A stretch of 64,000 bases of DNA from Rheinheimera sp. UJ63 (GTDB lineage Bacteria; Pseudomonadota; Gammaproteobacteria; Enterobacterales; Alteromonadaceae): positions 558,001 to 622,000 of the forward strand of contig NZ_JAKGTQ010000002.1 of NCBI RefSeq assembly GCF_021568285.1, read 5' to 3'. This document shows, piece after piece, positions 49,382 through 56,685 of this stretch (position 1 is its first letter; each line of letters begins with the position of its first letter). Under the pieces are notes generated by a model that saw nothing but the letters and a program-made list of their open reading frames with translations, ran no database searches and was not told the origin of the DNA. A program made the position numbers and the translations under genes.

Positions 49382-49909
49382 GTGGATCTCATAGGTCATA
49401 GGGTAAAGCTGTCGCCACTCGATAATTCTGATCGAGAGCTGTTTATTCAAATATCTATGTGTCCGAAAATGATGACTCATGTATATGAGCCTTGCACATA
49501 TGAAGAGGCAATAGCTGCATTTGAAGTCAAAGCTCAGCTCTGGGACAGTAATGGCACAGGATGGCTTTCCTTTGGTATATCTGACTTAGCGTCAACTGAA
49601 AAACTTGGAAATATTGGACTTAAAATGGTTGACGATGAAGCAAAAGTCGCTGAAGTCGGCTTTATGATTAAGCTAGATGCTCAGGGTAAAGGCTTCGCTG
49701 CTGAAGCTTTAAAGTTAGTTCGAGATTTTGCGTTAACCGAGCTGGGTTTAAATAAGTTAGTTGCAACATGCTCGGTCAGTAATGTTGGTTCTTTTAAAGT
49801 GCTGGAAAAGCTGGGGTTTGTTCGAGAAGCGTGCTTAAAGAAAAATACCTTAATTAAGGGGCAACTTGTTGATGATTACATTTACCACCTATGCAAATCG
49901 ACTTTATAA
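49382..49909 (+). CDS. Cassette 5: GNAT acetyltransferase (RimJ/RimL type)
   Basis: A 175-residue N-acetyltransferase. The N-terminus LIGHRVKLSPLDNSDRELF and the acetyl-CoA-binding motif A, KLDAQGKGFAAEALKLVRDFAL, together with NVGSFKVLEKLGFVREACL, fit the RimJ/RimL subgroup. It starts with GTG. The substrate is unknown; such cassettes often modify small molecules or proteins. Confidence 0.87.
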   Translation: MDLIGHRVKLSPLDNSDRELFIQISMCPKMMTHVYEPCTYEEAIAAFEVKAQLWDSNGTGWLSFGISDLASTEKLGNIGLKMVDDEAKVAEVGFMIKLDAQGKGFAAEALKLVRDFALTELGLNKLVATCSVSNVGSFKVLEKLGFVREACLKKNTLIKGQLVDDYIYHLCKSTL

Positions 49910-50002
49910 CAAGTTGCTTAATTTCGTTCCGGCCACAAACAACATGGCCTCCACTGGACTGCCTACGCTGCGCTACGGCAGCCAATTAGCAAAGCGTTAG
50001 CA
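49904..50002 (+). repeat. attC site of cassette 5
   Basis: It runs from TTATAAC to GTTAGCA and has a different internal sequence (GCCTACGCTGCGCTACGGC) from the common type. Confidence 0.8.
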
Positions 50003-50328
50003 GGCTTTCTGGTTTTAACGGTTTTAGTCAGTAGTTTTTTTCGGCCTTGCTCGCGTGTGGTTTTCTTGGCGGCAGCGCCAAAAGTTTAAATTCGCCAGTT
50101 TGTCGGTTAGGTTCAATCCCTGATGGTGCGGTAGCGTTGTTCTTCTTGGCTTCGCTACACAGTTTTACAGGTTCCGGTTGGCTCGCCGTATCGCAGCTGG
50201 CTAGTTTAGTTTTTAATAAAAGCAGCCGTGCCATTGCTCGGGTTTGCCAGTGCGGCAAGCCGCGAAAGTCCGGTGTAGGCTGCTAACAAGCAAAGGCATC
50301 TGACACGTACCGCGCAGCTGCTTTGAGC
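49996..50328 (+). mobile_element. ORF-less cassette 6
   Basis: A 333-bp cassette, about 98% identical by eye to cassettes 9 and 11. Frames of 76-79 codons exist on both strands but are broken by frameshifts or stops in the diverged relatives (cassettes 10 and 12). Conserved hairpins are TTGGCG-GCAG-CGCCAA and GCGG-CAAG-CCGC. Confidence 0.8.
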
Positions 50329-50335
50329 GTTAGCT
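50281..50335 (+). repeat. attC site of cassette 6 (short type)
   Basis: A 55-base attC from TGCTAAC to GTTAGCT, with AAGCAAAGGCATC and GCAGCTGCTTTGAGC as arms. Confidence 0.85.
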
Positions 50336-50710
50336 GGCTGTCGAGAAAGTTTAGGTACAAAATCTGTTTTACTTTTCGGCTCTGCTTGCGTTAAGTTGTA
50401 TCTCAATTGTTAATTTATTCTATCAGGTTCGCTAGTTTGTTGGTCAGGTGCAATCTCTGATGGTGTGGTAGCGTTGTTCCTTTGGGTTCATTGGCTCCGC
50501 TGGCTTTAAAGTTTTTAGGCACCAGCTATTTCTCTGTATCGCACTTGGCTGGTTAGTTTTTTAATTTGCACAGGGTTGCTGCTGTTCGGCATCGCTTTGT
50601 CGGCAGTGCCGCGAGGGTAGAGTGTTTGTCGCCGCTAACAAGGCGCACCATTCGCTCCCTGCGGTCGCTGGGACGCCAACCGCGATGCGGTCGTCGCCCA
50701 TGTGCTTTGC
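50329..50710 (+). mobile_element. ORF-less cassette 7 (long variant)
   Basis: A 382-bp cassette nearly identical to cassette 2. It shares the family blocks and a CGGC-AGT-GCCG hairpin near the attC. I see no credible ORF. Confidence 0.8.
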
Positions 50711-50717
50711 GTTAGCA
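50633..50717 (+). repeat. attC site of cassette 7
   Basis: It runs from CGCTAAC to GTTAGCA; common type, nearly identical to the attC of cassette 2. Confidence 0.9.
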
Positions 50718-51066
50718 GCTTTCGGGGTGTTTAGGGTTGTAACGGTTTTTCGTACTGGCATTGCTCTCGTTTAGTTCTTTTAGCGGCAAAGCCAAAACGT
50801 AAAGTCCGCCAGTTTGTGGTTTAGCTGCTGGCGGCGAGGGTGGTAGCGTTGTTCCTTTAGTTCATGGGCTCCGCTTACAACAGGTTTTTAAGTTCCAGTC
50901 ATTTCGTTGTATCGCACTTGGCTGGTTAGGTTTTTAATTTATGGGTGCAGTTGCTTTGGTAAACATCGCGTGGCGGCAAGCCGCGAAATTGTGGTGTTTG
51001 CTGCTAACAAGTTACTGCACCGGAAAAATTACTCGCTGGCGCTCGTCATTTTCCGGTGAGCAATGC
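50711..51066 (+). mobile_element. ORF-less cassette 8
   Basis: A 356-bp diverged member of the family. It has CGCCAG...CTGGCG arms, GGTAGCGTTGTTCCTT, GTATCGCACTTGGCTGGTT and the GCGGC-AA-GCCGC end hairpin. Its attC is of another type. Confidence 0.78.
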
Positions 51067-51073
51067 GTTAGCA
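51002..51073 (+). repeat. attC site of cassette 8
   Basis: It runs from TGCTAAC to GTTAGCA, with ACCGGAAAA and TTTTCCGGT as complementary arms. Confidence 0.88.
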
Positions 51074-51399
51074 GGCTTTCTGGTTTTAACGGTTTTAGTC
51101 AGTAGTTTTTTTCGGCCTTGCTCGCGTGTGGTTTTCTTGGCGGCAGCGCCAAAAGTTTAAATTCGCCAGTTTGTCGGTTAGGTTCAATCCCTGATGGTGC
51201 GGTAGCGTTGTTCTTCTTGGCTTCGCTACACAGTTTTACAGGTTCCGGTTGGCTCGCCGTATCGCAGCTGGCTGGTTTAGTTTTTAATAAAAGCAGCCGT
51301 GCCGTTGCTAGGGTTTGCCAGTGCGGCAAGCCGCGAAAGTCCGGTGTAGGCTGCTAACAAGCAAAGGCATCTGACGCTTACCGCGCAGCTGCTTTGAGC
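51067..51399 (+). mobile_element. ORF-less cassette 9
   Basis: A 333-bp cassette, about 98% identical to cassettes 6 and 11. Confidence 0.8.
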
Positions 51400-51406
51400 G
51401 TTAGCA
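51352..51406 (+). repeat. attC site of cassette 9 (short type)
   Basis: A 55-base site from TGCTAAC to GTTAGCA, nearly identical to the attC of cassette 6. Confidence 0.85.
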
Positions 51407-51731
51407 GGCTTTCGGGGGTTTAACGGTTTTCGTCAGTAGTTTTGTTCGGCTGTGCTCGCGTTTGGTTTTCTTAGCGGCAGCGCCAAAAGGTTTAGCTCGC
51501 CAGTTTGTGGGTTTGCTGCAAACGGTGGTAGCGGTAGCGTTGTTCTTCGTGGCTTCGCTTAACAGTTTTAAAGGTTCCGGTTGGCTCGCCGTATCGCAGT
51601 TAACGGGTTTAGTTTTTAATTAAAAGCAGTCTGCCGTTGTTCGGGTTTGCCAGTGCGGCAAGCCGCGAAAGTCTGGTTCAGGCTGCTAACAAGCAAAGGC
51701 ATCTGACGCGTACCGCGCAGCTGCTTTGAGC
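51400..51731 (+). mobile_element. ORF-less cassette 10
   Basis: A 332-bp diverged member. The plus frame that is open in cassettes 6, 9 and 11 meets a TAA here (at GCTTAACAG), which argues against coding. Confidence 0.8.
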
Positions 51732-51738
51732 GTTAGCA
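51684..51738 (+). repeat. attC site of cassette 10 (short type)
   Basis: A 55-base site from TGCTAAC to GTTAGCA. Confidence 0.85.
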
Positions 51739-52064
51739 GGCTTTCTGGTTTTAACGGTTTTAGTCAGTAGTTTTTTTCGGCCTTGCTCGCGTGTGGTTTT
51801 CTTGGCGGCAGCGCCAAAAGTTTAAGTTCGCCAGTTTGTCGGTTAGGTTCAATCCCTGATGGTGCGGTAGCGTTGTTCTTCTTGGCTTCGCTACACAGTT
51901 TTACAGGTTCCGGTTGGCTCGCCGTATCGCAGCTGGCTGGTTTAGTTTTTAATAAAAGCAGCCGTGCCATTGTTCGGGTTTGCCAGTGCGGCAAGCCGCG
52001 AAAGTCCGGTGTAGGCTGCTAACAAGCAAAGGCATCTGACGCGTACCGCGCAGCTGCTTTGGGC
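51732..52064 (+). mobile_element. ORF-less cassette 11
   Basis: A 333-bp cassette, nearly identical to cassettes 6 and 9. Confidence 0.8.
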
Positions 52065-52071
52065 GTTAGCC
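52017..52071 (+). repeat. attC site of cassette 11 (short type)
   Basis: A 55-base site from TGCTAAC to GTTAGCC. Confidence 0.85.
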
Positions 52072-52397
52072 GCTTTCAGGGTGTTTAGGGGTGTAAAGGC
52101 TTTCTGTTCTGGCTCGGCTCGCGTCTGGTTTTCTTAGCGGCAAAGCCAAAACTTAAAGTCCGCCAGTTTGTGGGTTAGTCGCTGGCGGCAAGGGTGGTCG
52201 CGTTGTTCTTCTTGGCTTCGCTCAATAGTTTTACAGGTTCCTGTTTGCTCGCCGTATCGCAGCTTACCGGTTCAGTTTTAATTAAAAGCAGCCTGCCGTT
52301 GTTCGGGTTTGCCAGTGCGGCAAGCCGCGCAAGTTCGGTGTGGGCTGCTAACAAGGCCAGGCAAGCGACGCCAAACAGCGGCGCGCCTGCTGGCAGC
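52065..52397 (+). mobile_element. ORF-less cassette 12
   Basis: A 333-bp diverged member. It has a TAA in the plus frame (CCAAAACTTAAAG) and a one-base indel that breaks the minus frame. The CGCCAG...CTGGCG and GCGG-CAAG-CCGC hairpins are kept. Confidence 0.8.
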
Positions 52398-52404
52398 GTT
52401 AGGC
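52346..52404 (+). repeat. attC site of cassette 12
   Basis: It runs from TGCTAAC to GTTAGGC, with GCCAGGCAAGCG and GCGCGCCTGCTGGC arms. Confidence 0.85.
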
Positions 52405-52419
52405 ATTCACGGAGGAACG

Positions 52420-52866
52420 ATGCATTCTGCTAGTAATAAGTATCTTCTGGCTGCGGCGATATGTTGTTTCGCTGCTGCACTTGCTCATCTCGGTTGTATT
52501 GTGTTCGGAGGCGATTGGTATCGTTTCTTTGGTGCAGGCGAACAGATGGCTCGGATGGCAGAGCAAGGGCTTTGGTATCCGACAATTGTAACCTCTGTCA
52601 TTGTCATGGTGCTTTTGGTTTGGGCGCTTTATGGCTTGTCTGGCGCAGGTGCAATTAAACGTTTACCACTGACAAAATTAGCGCTAATCCTCATCGCCAG
52701 TATATTTTTACTTCGTGGCGTTTCCTTCGTCGGGTTAATGCCAATGTTCCCAGAAAACAGTTTAACGTTTTGGTTAATTAGTTCTGGTATATGTTTGTTT
52801 ATTGGCGGCCTGTTTGCTCTAGGTTCTTGGCAGCAGTGGTCAGTTTTAGGTGTAAAAAATGCCTAA
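52420..52866 (+). CDS. Cassette 13: four-helix membrane protein, unrecognised
   Basis: A 148-residue protein with four hydrophobic segments: about residues 8-28, 53-74, 84-104 and 115-137. It contains HLGCIVFGGDWYRFFGAGEQM between the first two. GGAGGA lies just before the ATG at 52420; an upstream frame from 52309 runs through the previous attC and is not used. No family is firmly recognised. Confidence 0.75.
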   Translation: MHSASNKYLLAAAICCFAAALAHLGCIVFGGDWYRFFGAGEQMARMAEQGLWYPTIVTSVIVMVLLVWALYGLSGAGAIKRLPLTKLALILIASIFLLRGVSFVGLMPMFPENSLTFWLISSGICLFIGGLFALGSWQQWSVLGVKNA

Positions 52867-52947
52867 CAATACGCATCACTCGCTCCCGTTGGTCGCTGGG
52901 ACGCCAACCCGCTGCGCGGCTCGTCGCCCGTGTGCTTTGCGTTATAC
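52861..52947 (+). repeat. attC site of cassette 13
   Basis: It runs from GCCTAAC to GTTATAC; common type. Confidence 0.9.
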
Positions 52948-52962
52948 ATCTTGGAGTTTAGA

Positions 52963-53361
52963 TTGAACTTTCAAAGTGCATTTGAAAAAAATCTTAAAGC
53001 TACTGCGAAGTTTGTACTCTTAGTGCTTCCGGCAATAATTATTTTCATTTTTTTTCAGTCTGGAAAGGTTGAAGACGCTTCACGTTTAATTGAGTTAGCT
53101 CACTTGCTTGCAATACTACCTTTGGTTATTGCCGCCGTAGCAGCATATACGGCGCTTAAGTTGTCATCACTAAATAAATATTTTTGCGCGCTACTGTTTT
53201 CATTTTCGTCTACTGCACTTGCATCAATTTACTTTTTTATCTCAAACATTTTTGATGGTTCCGAAATGGATTTTGCTTATCTGAAAATAATGAACGTTTT
53301 ATCAATTGGGCTTTTTTTTGTATTGTATTTTCAATTTCCGTTGAGTAATAAAGATGTATAA
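52963..53361 (+). CDS. Cassette 14: small membrane protein, unrecognised
   Basis: A protein of about 132 residues with four hydrophobic segments. A TTG start at 52963, preceded by GGAG, is chosen; the GTG at 52930 lies inside the previous attC. No family is recognised. Confidence 0.62.
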   Translation: MNFQSAFEKNLKATAKFVLLVLPAIIIFIFFQSGKVEDASRLIELAHLLAILPLVIAAVAAYTALKLSSLNKYFCALLFSFSSTALASIYFFISNIFDGSEMDFAYLKIMNVLSIGLFFVLYFQFPLSNKDV

Positions 53362-53442
53362 CAATGCGCACCATTCGCTCCCGTTGGTCGCTGGGACGTC
53401 AACCCGCTGCGCGGCTCGCCGCCCATGTGCTATGCGTTATGT
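53356..53442 (+). repeat. attC site of cassette 14
   Basis: It runs from GTATAAC to GTTATGT; common type. Confidence 0.9.
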
Positions 53443-53461
53443 GCCAAATTAGGCTTTTGCT

Positions 53462-53668
53462 ATGACCGATCATGAACGCACATCACTTAGAGACAAGATC
53501 AGGAATATCATTGATCTTAAAATTTTTGTGCTTTCAGTTTCGATCGTTTTTATGGTTAGTGCACTGATTTCCTGGTACACAGATTTTAGCTTTTGGTGGA
53601 CAGCTCTACTCGTGGCGGTAGCAGTTCTAGCAAATGGGATCATCATTGCGTTTGAGAAGGATATTTAA
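53462..53668 (+). CDS. Cassette 15: small two-helix membrane protein
   Basis: A 68-residue protein with a charged N-terminus (MTDHERTSLRDKIRNIID) and two hydrophobic helices (about 22-39 and 44-61) separated by WYTDFSFWW. It starts about 20 bases after the cassette junction. The function is unknown. Confidence 0.62.
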   Translation: MTDHERTSLRDKIRNIIDLKIFVLSVSIVFMVSALISWYTDFSFWWTALLVAVAVLANGIIIAFEKDI

Positions 53669-53709
53669 ACAGTGTATCTAGCCTCAAGTAACACAGTCTT
53701 AGTCAAGGC

Positions 53710-53790
53710 ACATAACAAGTCGGTTAAGTCGCCTTCGGCTGGGACGCAAAAATGCTGCGCATTTTCACGCCCCTTACCGAGGCGTTATAC
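53710..53790 (+). repeat. attC site of cassette 15
   Basis: It runs from ACATAAC to GTTATAC, with AAGTCGGTTAAG and CTTACCGAGG arms. Confidence 0.85.
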
Positions 53791-53815
53791 CTGCTAACCA
53801 GCATTGGATTCAGAT

Positions 53816-54208
53816 ATGAGAAATGTTGTGTTTTGTTTTGGTTTTCTTACATTAATCTCTGTAATTATTGGCACATTAGCAGCTATAGGTTTAGTAGCCG
53901 GAGTATTAACTAACGTTTATCCAGATATATCACTTAGTGTTACTTCTATAATTTTTTTTCTGCTTGCAGCAATTAATGCTGTGATCGCTTACAGCCTAGT
54001 CAATCGAAAGAAATGGGCCTATAAATTAGGTGCTTTAGAGATGTTAATGGTTATTTCTTTGGCTGTGGTTAATTTAGCGTTTCATGGTTTTTCGGCGTTA
54101 ACGGGCGCATTAGTATGGATTCTGATTTCAGTGGTTATAATGGTGGAGCTGAAGAAAGACTTTAAATTAAATGATCAGTTAAGTAATGGTGATATGCCGC
54201 ATGTATAA
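53816..54208 (+). CDS. Cassette 16: four-helix membrane protein, unrecognised
   Basis: A 130-residue protein with four hydrophobic segments and a short charged C-terminus (ELKKDFKLNDQLSNG). The ATG at 53816 is used; a TTG at 53804 is an alternative. The function is unknown. Confidence 0.65.
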   Translation: MRNVVFCFGFLTLISVIIGTLAAIGLVAGVLTNVYPDISLSVTSIIFFLLAAINAVIAYSLVNRKKWAYKLGALEMLMVISLAVVNLAFHGFSALTGALVWILISVVIMVELKKDFKLNDQLSNGDMPHV

Positions 54209-54283
54209 CAATCGCCATCAAAAACGCGCCCTTTGGGCGCTCGACTCGCAACAAGTTGCTCGCGTTTGTGGCGAGCGTTATGT
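54203..54283 (+). repeat. attC site of cassette 16
   Basis: It runs from GTATAAC to GTTATGT. The interior CATCAAAAACGCGCCCTTTGGG resembles the attC at 61688. Confidence 0.85.
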
Positions 54284-54295
54284 TTCAGGTCAGTC

Positions 54296-54730
54296 ATGAT
54301 TGAATATTTGGAATTTGAGCAATTATCCGAAATAGATGATCTGCTGAAACTAAGAGTTAAGGGCAAAAGTAGCGGCTTTGCCGGTACTGCCGATTGCTAC
54401 GTTAACGAAGACCAATTTCAAGCGTTTTGCGCACAACTAGTTGGCTTTCCCAAGAAACGAGAGGATAGCATTCGGTTTTGCTCTGGTGAAAGTGATCAAT
54501 TGTCTCACTTCGATATTGAGTTCTCTTGCATCGATAGTTCCGGGCGCATACTGGCGGCAATACAAATTGTATCCAGAGATACGCGTTATCCCCGAGAGAA
54601 GGTATGTTTTGTGGCTTCGTTATCATTTAAGGTAGAACCAGCCACATTTGATCGTTTTATTAAAGGCTTATCTCGGGTTTTGGTAATTAATAATGTGGGT
54701 TTAAAAGCGGTCCTAGCAAATGAAACATAA
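54296..54730 (+). CDS. Cassette 17: unrecognised soluble protein
   Basis: A 144-residue protein starting MIEYLEFEQLSEIDDLLKLRVKG. It appears to be a beta-rich sheet domain, with alternating hydrophobic residues in CYVNEDQFQAFCAQL and RILAAIQIVSRD. The ATG at 54296 is chosen because the longer frame begins inside the attC. The family is not recognised. Confidence 0.68.
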   Translation: MIEYLEFEQLSEIDDLLKLRVKGKSSGFAGTADCYVNEDQFQAFCAQLVGFPKKREDSIRFCSGESDQLSHFDIEFSCIDSSGRILAAIQIVSRDTRYPREKVCFVASLSFKVEPATFDRFIKGLSRVLVINNVGLKAVLANET

Positions 54731-54811
54731 CAATGCGCAGCACTCGCTCCCGTTGGTCGCTGGGACGCCAACCCGCTTCGCGGCTCGTCGCCCGTGTGCT
54801 TTGCGTTAGCA
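54725..54811 (+). repeat. attC site of cassette 17
   Basis: It runs from ACATAAC to GTTAGCA; common type. Confidence 0.9.
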
Positions 54812-54824
54812 GCAAAAAAATACA

Positions 54825-54882
54825 TGTACCATATATTGTACATATAAAGTAACTGAGTTATAGTTATTCAATAAAATGTACA
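54825..54882. promoter_or_regulatory. YefM-type operator and promoter of cassette 18
   Basis: TGTACC (54825) and TGTACA (54837) are spaced exactly 12 bases centre to centre, the spacing of the two TGTACA repeats in the E. coli yefM-yoeB operator. A third TGTACA at 54877 overlaps the leader just before the ribosome-binding site. The AT-rich sequence between could hold the promoter. Confidence 0.7.
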
Positions 54883-54894
54883 TATAGGTGATTT

Positions 54895-55149
54895 ATGAGA
54901 GTTGTATCTTTTACTGAAGCAAGAAATGGATTAAAAGCTGTTTTAGACTCTGTCGTTAATGATGCAGACACCACTGTTATAACGCGTCGAGATTCAGATG
55001 ATGCGGTAGTGATGTCATTAGATTATTACAATAGTTTGATGGAAACAGTTCATTTATTAAAGTCTCCTGCAAATGCAGAACATTTAAACAAATCAATAGC
55101 TCAATATAAAAGTGGTAAAACTACGCAAAGAGATATAGTCGATGAGTAG
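54895..55149 (+). CDS. yefM: Antitoxin of the Phd/YefM family
   Basis: An 84-residue antitoxin. The N-terminal DNA-binding part is VVSFTEARNGLKAVLDSVV...VITRRDSDDAVVMSLDYYNSLMETVHLL, the YefM hallmark. The C-terminal tail that neutralises the toxin is HLNKSIAQYKSGKTTQRD. Its last codons overlap the yoeB start. It should repress its own promoter through TGTACA sites. It is carried in an integron cassette with its own promoter, a common way for toxin-antitoxin pairs to stabilise arrays. Confidence 0.95.
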   Translation: MRVVSFTEARNGLKAVLDSVVNDADTTVITRRDSDDAVVMSLDYYNSLMETVHLLKSPANAEHLNKSIAQYKSGKTTQRDIVDE

Positions 55150-55405
55150 TAGGCTACTTTGTTGGACTGATGAAGCTTGGAATGATTACGTTTACTGGCA
55201 AGGCCAGGACAAAAAGACATTAAAGCGTATAAACAAATTAATCAGTGACACTAAGCGTTCACCATTTGAGGGTATTGGAAAGCCTGAGCCTCTTAAAGAA
55301 AATTTGTCAGGTTTCTGGTCACGCCGAATTGATGACACCAATCGTTTAGTTTATGCCGTTGATGATAAAACGCTAACCATAATAACGTGCAGGTATCATT
55401 ACTAA
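55142..55405 (+). CDS. yoeB: Toxin YoeB, ribosome-dependent mRNA interferase
   Basis: An 87-residue RelE-superfamily toxin that cleaves mRNA at the ribosomal A site. It contains GIGKPEPLKENLSGFWSRRIDDTNRLVYAV and ends CRYHY, so the catalytic Glu, Arg and C-terminal His-Tyr are present. It overlaps yefM by eight bases. All family residues are intact, in contrast to the broken copy at 60988-61249. Confidence 0.95.
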   Translation: MSSRLLCWTDEAWNDYVYWQGQDKKTLKRINKLISDTKRSPFEGIGKPEPLKENLSGFWSRRIDDTNRLVYAVDDKTLTIITCRYHY

Positions 55406-55425
55406 TGTGCATGCACCAAATAAAG

Positions 55426-55529
55426 CTGCTAACAAGGCGCTCTACCGGATTCCATAATTTGTCGCGGTTTTTGCAAAGAAACGCAAAAAGCCGCGCCAAA
55501 TTATTCCACCGGTAAGCTTGGCGTTATGT
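55426..55529 (+). repeat. attC site of cassette 18
   Basis: It runs from TGCTAAC to GTTATGT. CTCTACCGG/CCGGTAAG and GCGGTTTTTGC/GCAAAAAGCCGC pairs form a long hairpin. Confidence 0.88.
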
Positions 55530-55658
55530 GTTGGTTGATTTGGATGATAAAACCGGCGACATTATCGCTTGAAATACTGTTGCTACATGACGAAAATCGT
55601 TAGCGTGCTGTTACACCGTAGCTGGTTATTAAATAAGGCTCAACCCATTACTATAACA

Positions 55659-56111
55659 ATGATACTGCAGCAAAGTTCTGTTAGCCGCACACACAAGCTT
55701 TATAAGATCCTGCTGGTTAATGGCATTATCTTAAGTGCCACCTTTTTTGGCTATAAGTACCTGCCAGCGTTAATAGCGCTGGAACCGCGCCACAGCGGCC
55801 GTTTAATGGCGCTGCTGGCAATTGCACCGCTGTTAGCACTGTTTTGTTCTATTGCTATAGGCGCAAGGCAGCCGAAAACCTTTAGTGCTAGCCTTGATGG
55901 CATCACGCTAAGCGATGGCATCGCCGGCAGCGAGTTTTACCCCTGGCACAATATCAGCGGCTTCAAGCTAAACCCCAACCGCAAAGTACTAACATTTCGT
56001 ATAGAAAGCCTGGAACTTAAGCAAACCCTGCGGTTAAAGCAGTTTGGTATTACCGAACTGCAGCTTGAGCAATTGCAGCAGCTGGCAGCAGTGGGGTTAA
56101 AAAGCAAGTAG
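55659..56111 (+). CDS. Cassette 19: membrane-anchored protein with a PH-like tail
   Basis: A protein of about 150 residues with two N-terminal hydrophobic helices (about 18-38 and 48-70). A soluble domain follows (TFSASLDGITLSDGIAGSEFYPWHNISGFKLNP), reminiscent of small bacterial PH-like or YcxB-type domains; this is a weak resemblance. The ATG at 55659 is preferred; a TTG at 55569 would add 30 residues. No attC follows; instead an attI-like element begins about 100 bases downstream. Confidence 0.6.
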   Translation: MILQQSSVSRTHKLYKILLVNGIILSATFFGYKYLPALIALEPRHSGRLMALLAIAPLLALFCSIAIGARQPKTFSASLDGITLSDGIAGSEFYPWHNISGFKLNPNRKVLTFRIESLELKQTLRLKQFGITELQLEQLQQLAAVGLKSK

Positions 56112-56197
56112 GGGATGGCAGATTTGTACCAAAAGCAGATATTCGTTCTGGTATTTAGTTTCCGAAAACCGCTGTATTTGTATGCACATAATGCCCA

Positions 56198-56372
56198 AGC
56201 CTAACTCACGCTTTGTTAGACGGGTTAACCCGTATTTGTTGCTGGCACAAATACCAGCTGTACCTATAAGTCATTGTAAGTTTAAAAGAAGCGGTGTAAT
56301 GTTTCGTACATTAAATTTACAAAGGCAGGTTAACCCGTGTTTAAAAGCGGGTCGACCCGCCGAATAAGCGTT
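56198..56372 (+). other. Second attI-like element inside the array
   Basis: From GTTAGACGG (56215) to GAATAAGCGTT (56372) it aligns with the attI region at 47205-47361 at almost equal length (158 versus 157 bases); the last 51 bases align without gaps. Palindromes are ACGGGTTAACCCGT, ACCCGT...GCGGGT and GCGGGTCGACCCGC. A GCCTAAC...GTTAGAC pair at 56198-56221 looks like a tiny attC remnant where it joins cassette 19. Confidence 0.72.
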
Positions 56373-56388
56373 GGTATGACTCCCCACG

Positions 56389-56685
56389 TCAAGCAGATTG
56401 AGTAAAATCCTGCTCATTAAAGAACCCTTTTTTTGCTGTTAAAGCGAGTTAATGCATCAGATGAAGCTGGTAATGTTCGTCGGTTGTCATGGCGAAGCGT
56501 CGCCCCGGTGGTACCCGTGGATTATTAGCTTTCGCTAACAGAGCCTACTTTACTTGATCCGCCGTGGCACCTGTCTTCAGTCTATGTACGAGGTTCAACA
56601 GCCGTGAGGCTGTTGCCATCCTAACGCCGTCGGTGGTTGTGCCACACCCGCTGCTTGATCCAATGCATTAACTCTAACTCGTTTT
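56389..56685 (-). ncRNA. Probable guide (seekRNA/bridge RNA) region of the IS
   Basis: About 297 noncoding bases lie downstream of the transposase, where IS1111-type elements encode their target-selecting RNA. On the minus strand there are a perfect hairpin (CAACAGCC-TCAC-GGCTGTTG, 56597-56616) and GGCGTTAGG (complement of 56620-56628), which resembles attC/attI cores. The RNA ends are not determined. Confidence 0.5.

Noticed and set aside
50047-50286. 79-codon plus-strand frame and its 76-codon minus-strand counterpart, repeated in cassettes 6, 9 and 11
   Set aside because: The three copies are near-identical at DNA level, so open frames are not independent evidence. The diverged copies in cassettes 10 and 12 have stops and single-base indels in these frames.
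49996-52397. Regularly spaced repeats that could suggest a CRISPR array
   Set aside because: Units are about 333 bp, end in attC sites and lie behind intI; no short direct repeats with unique 30-40 base spacers and no cas genes are present.
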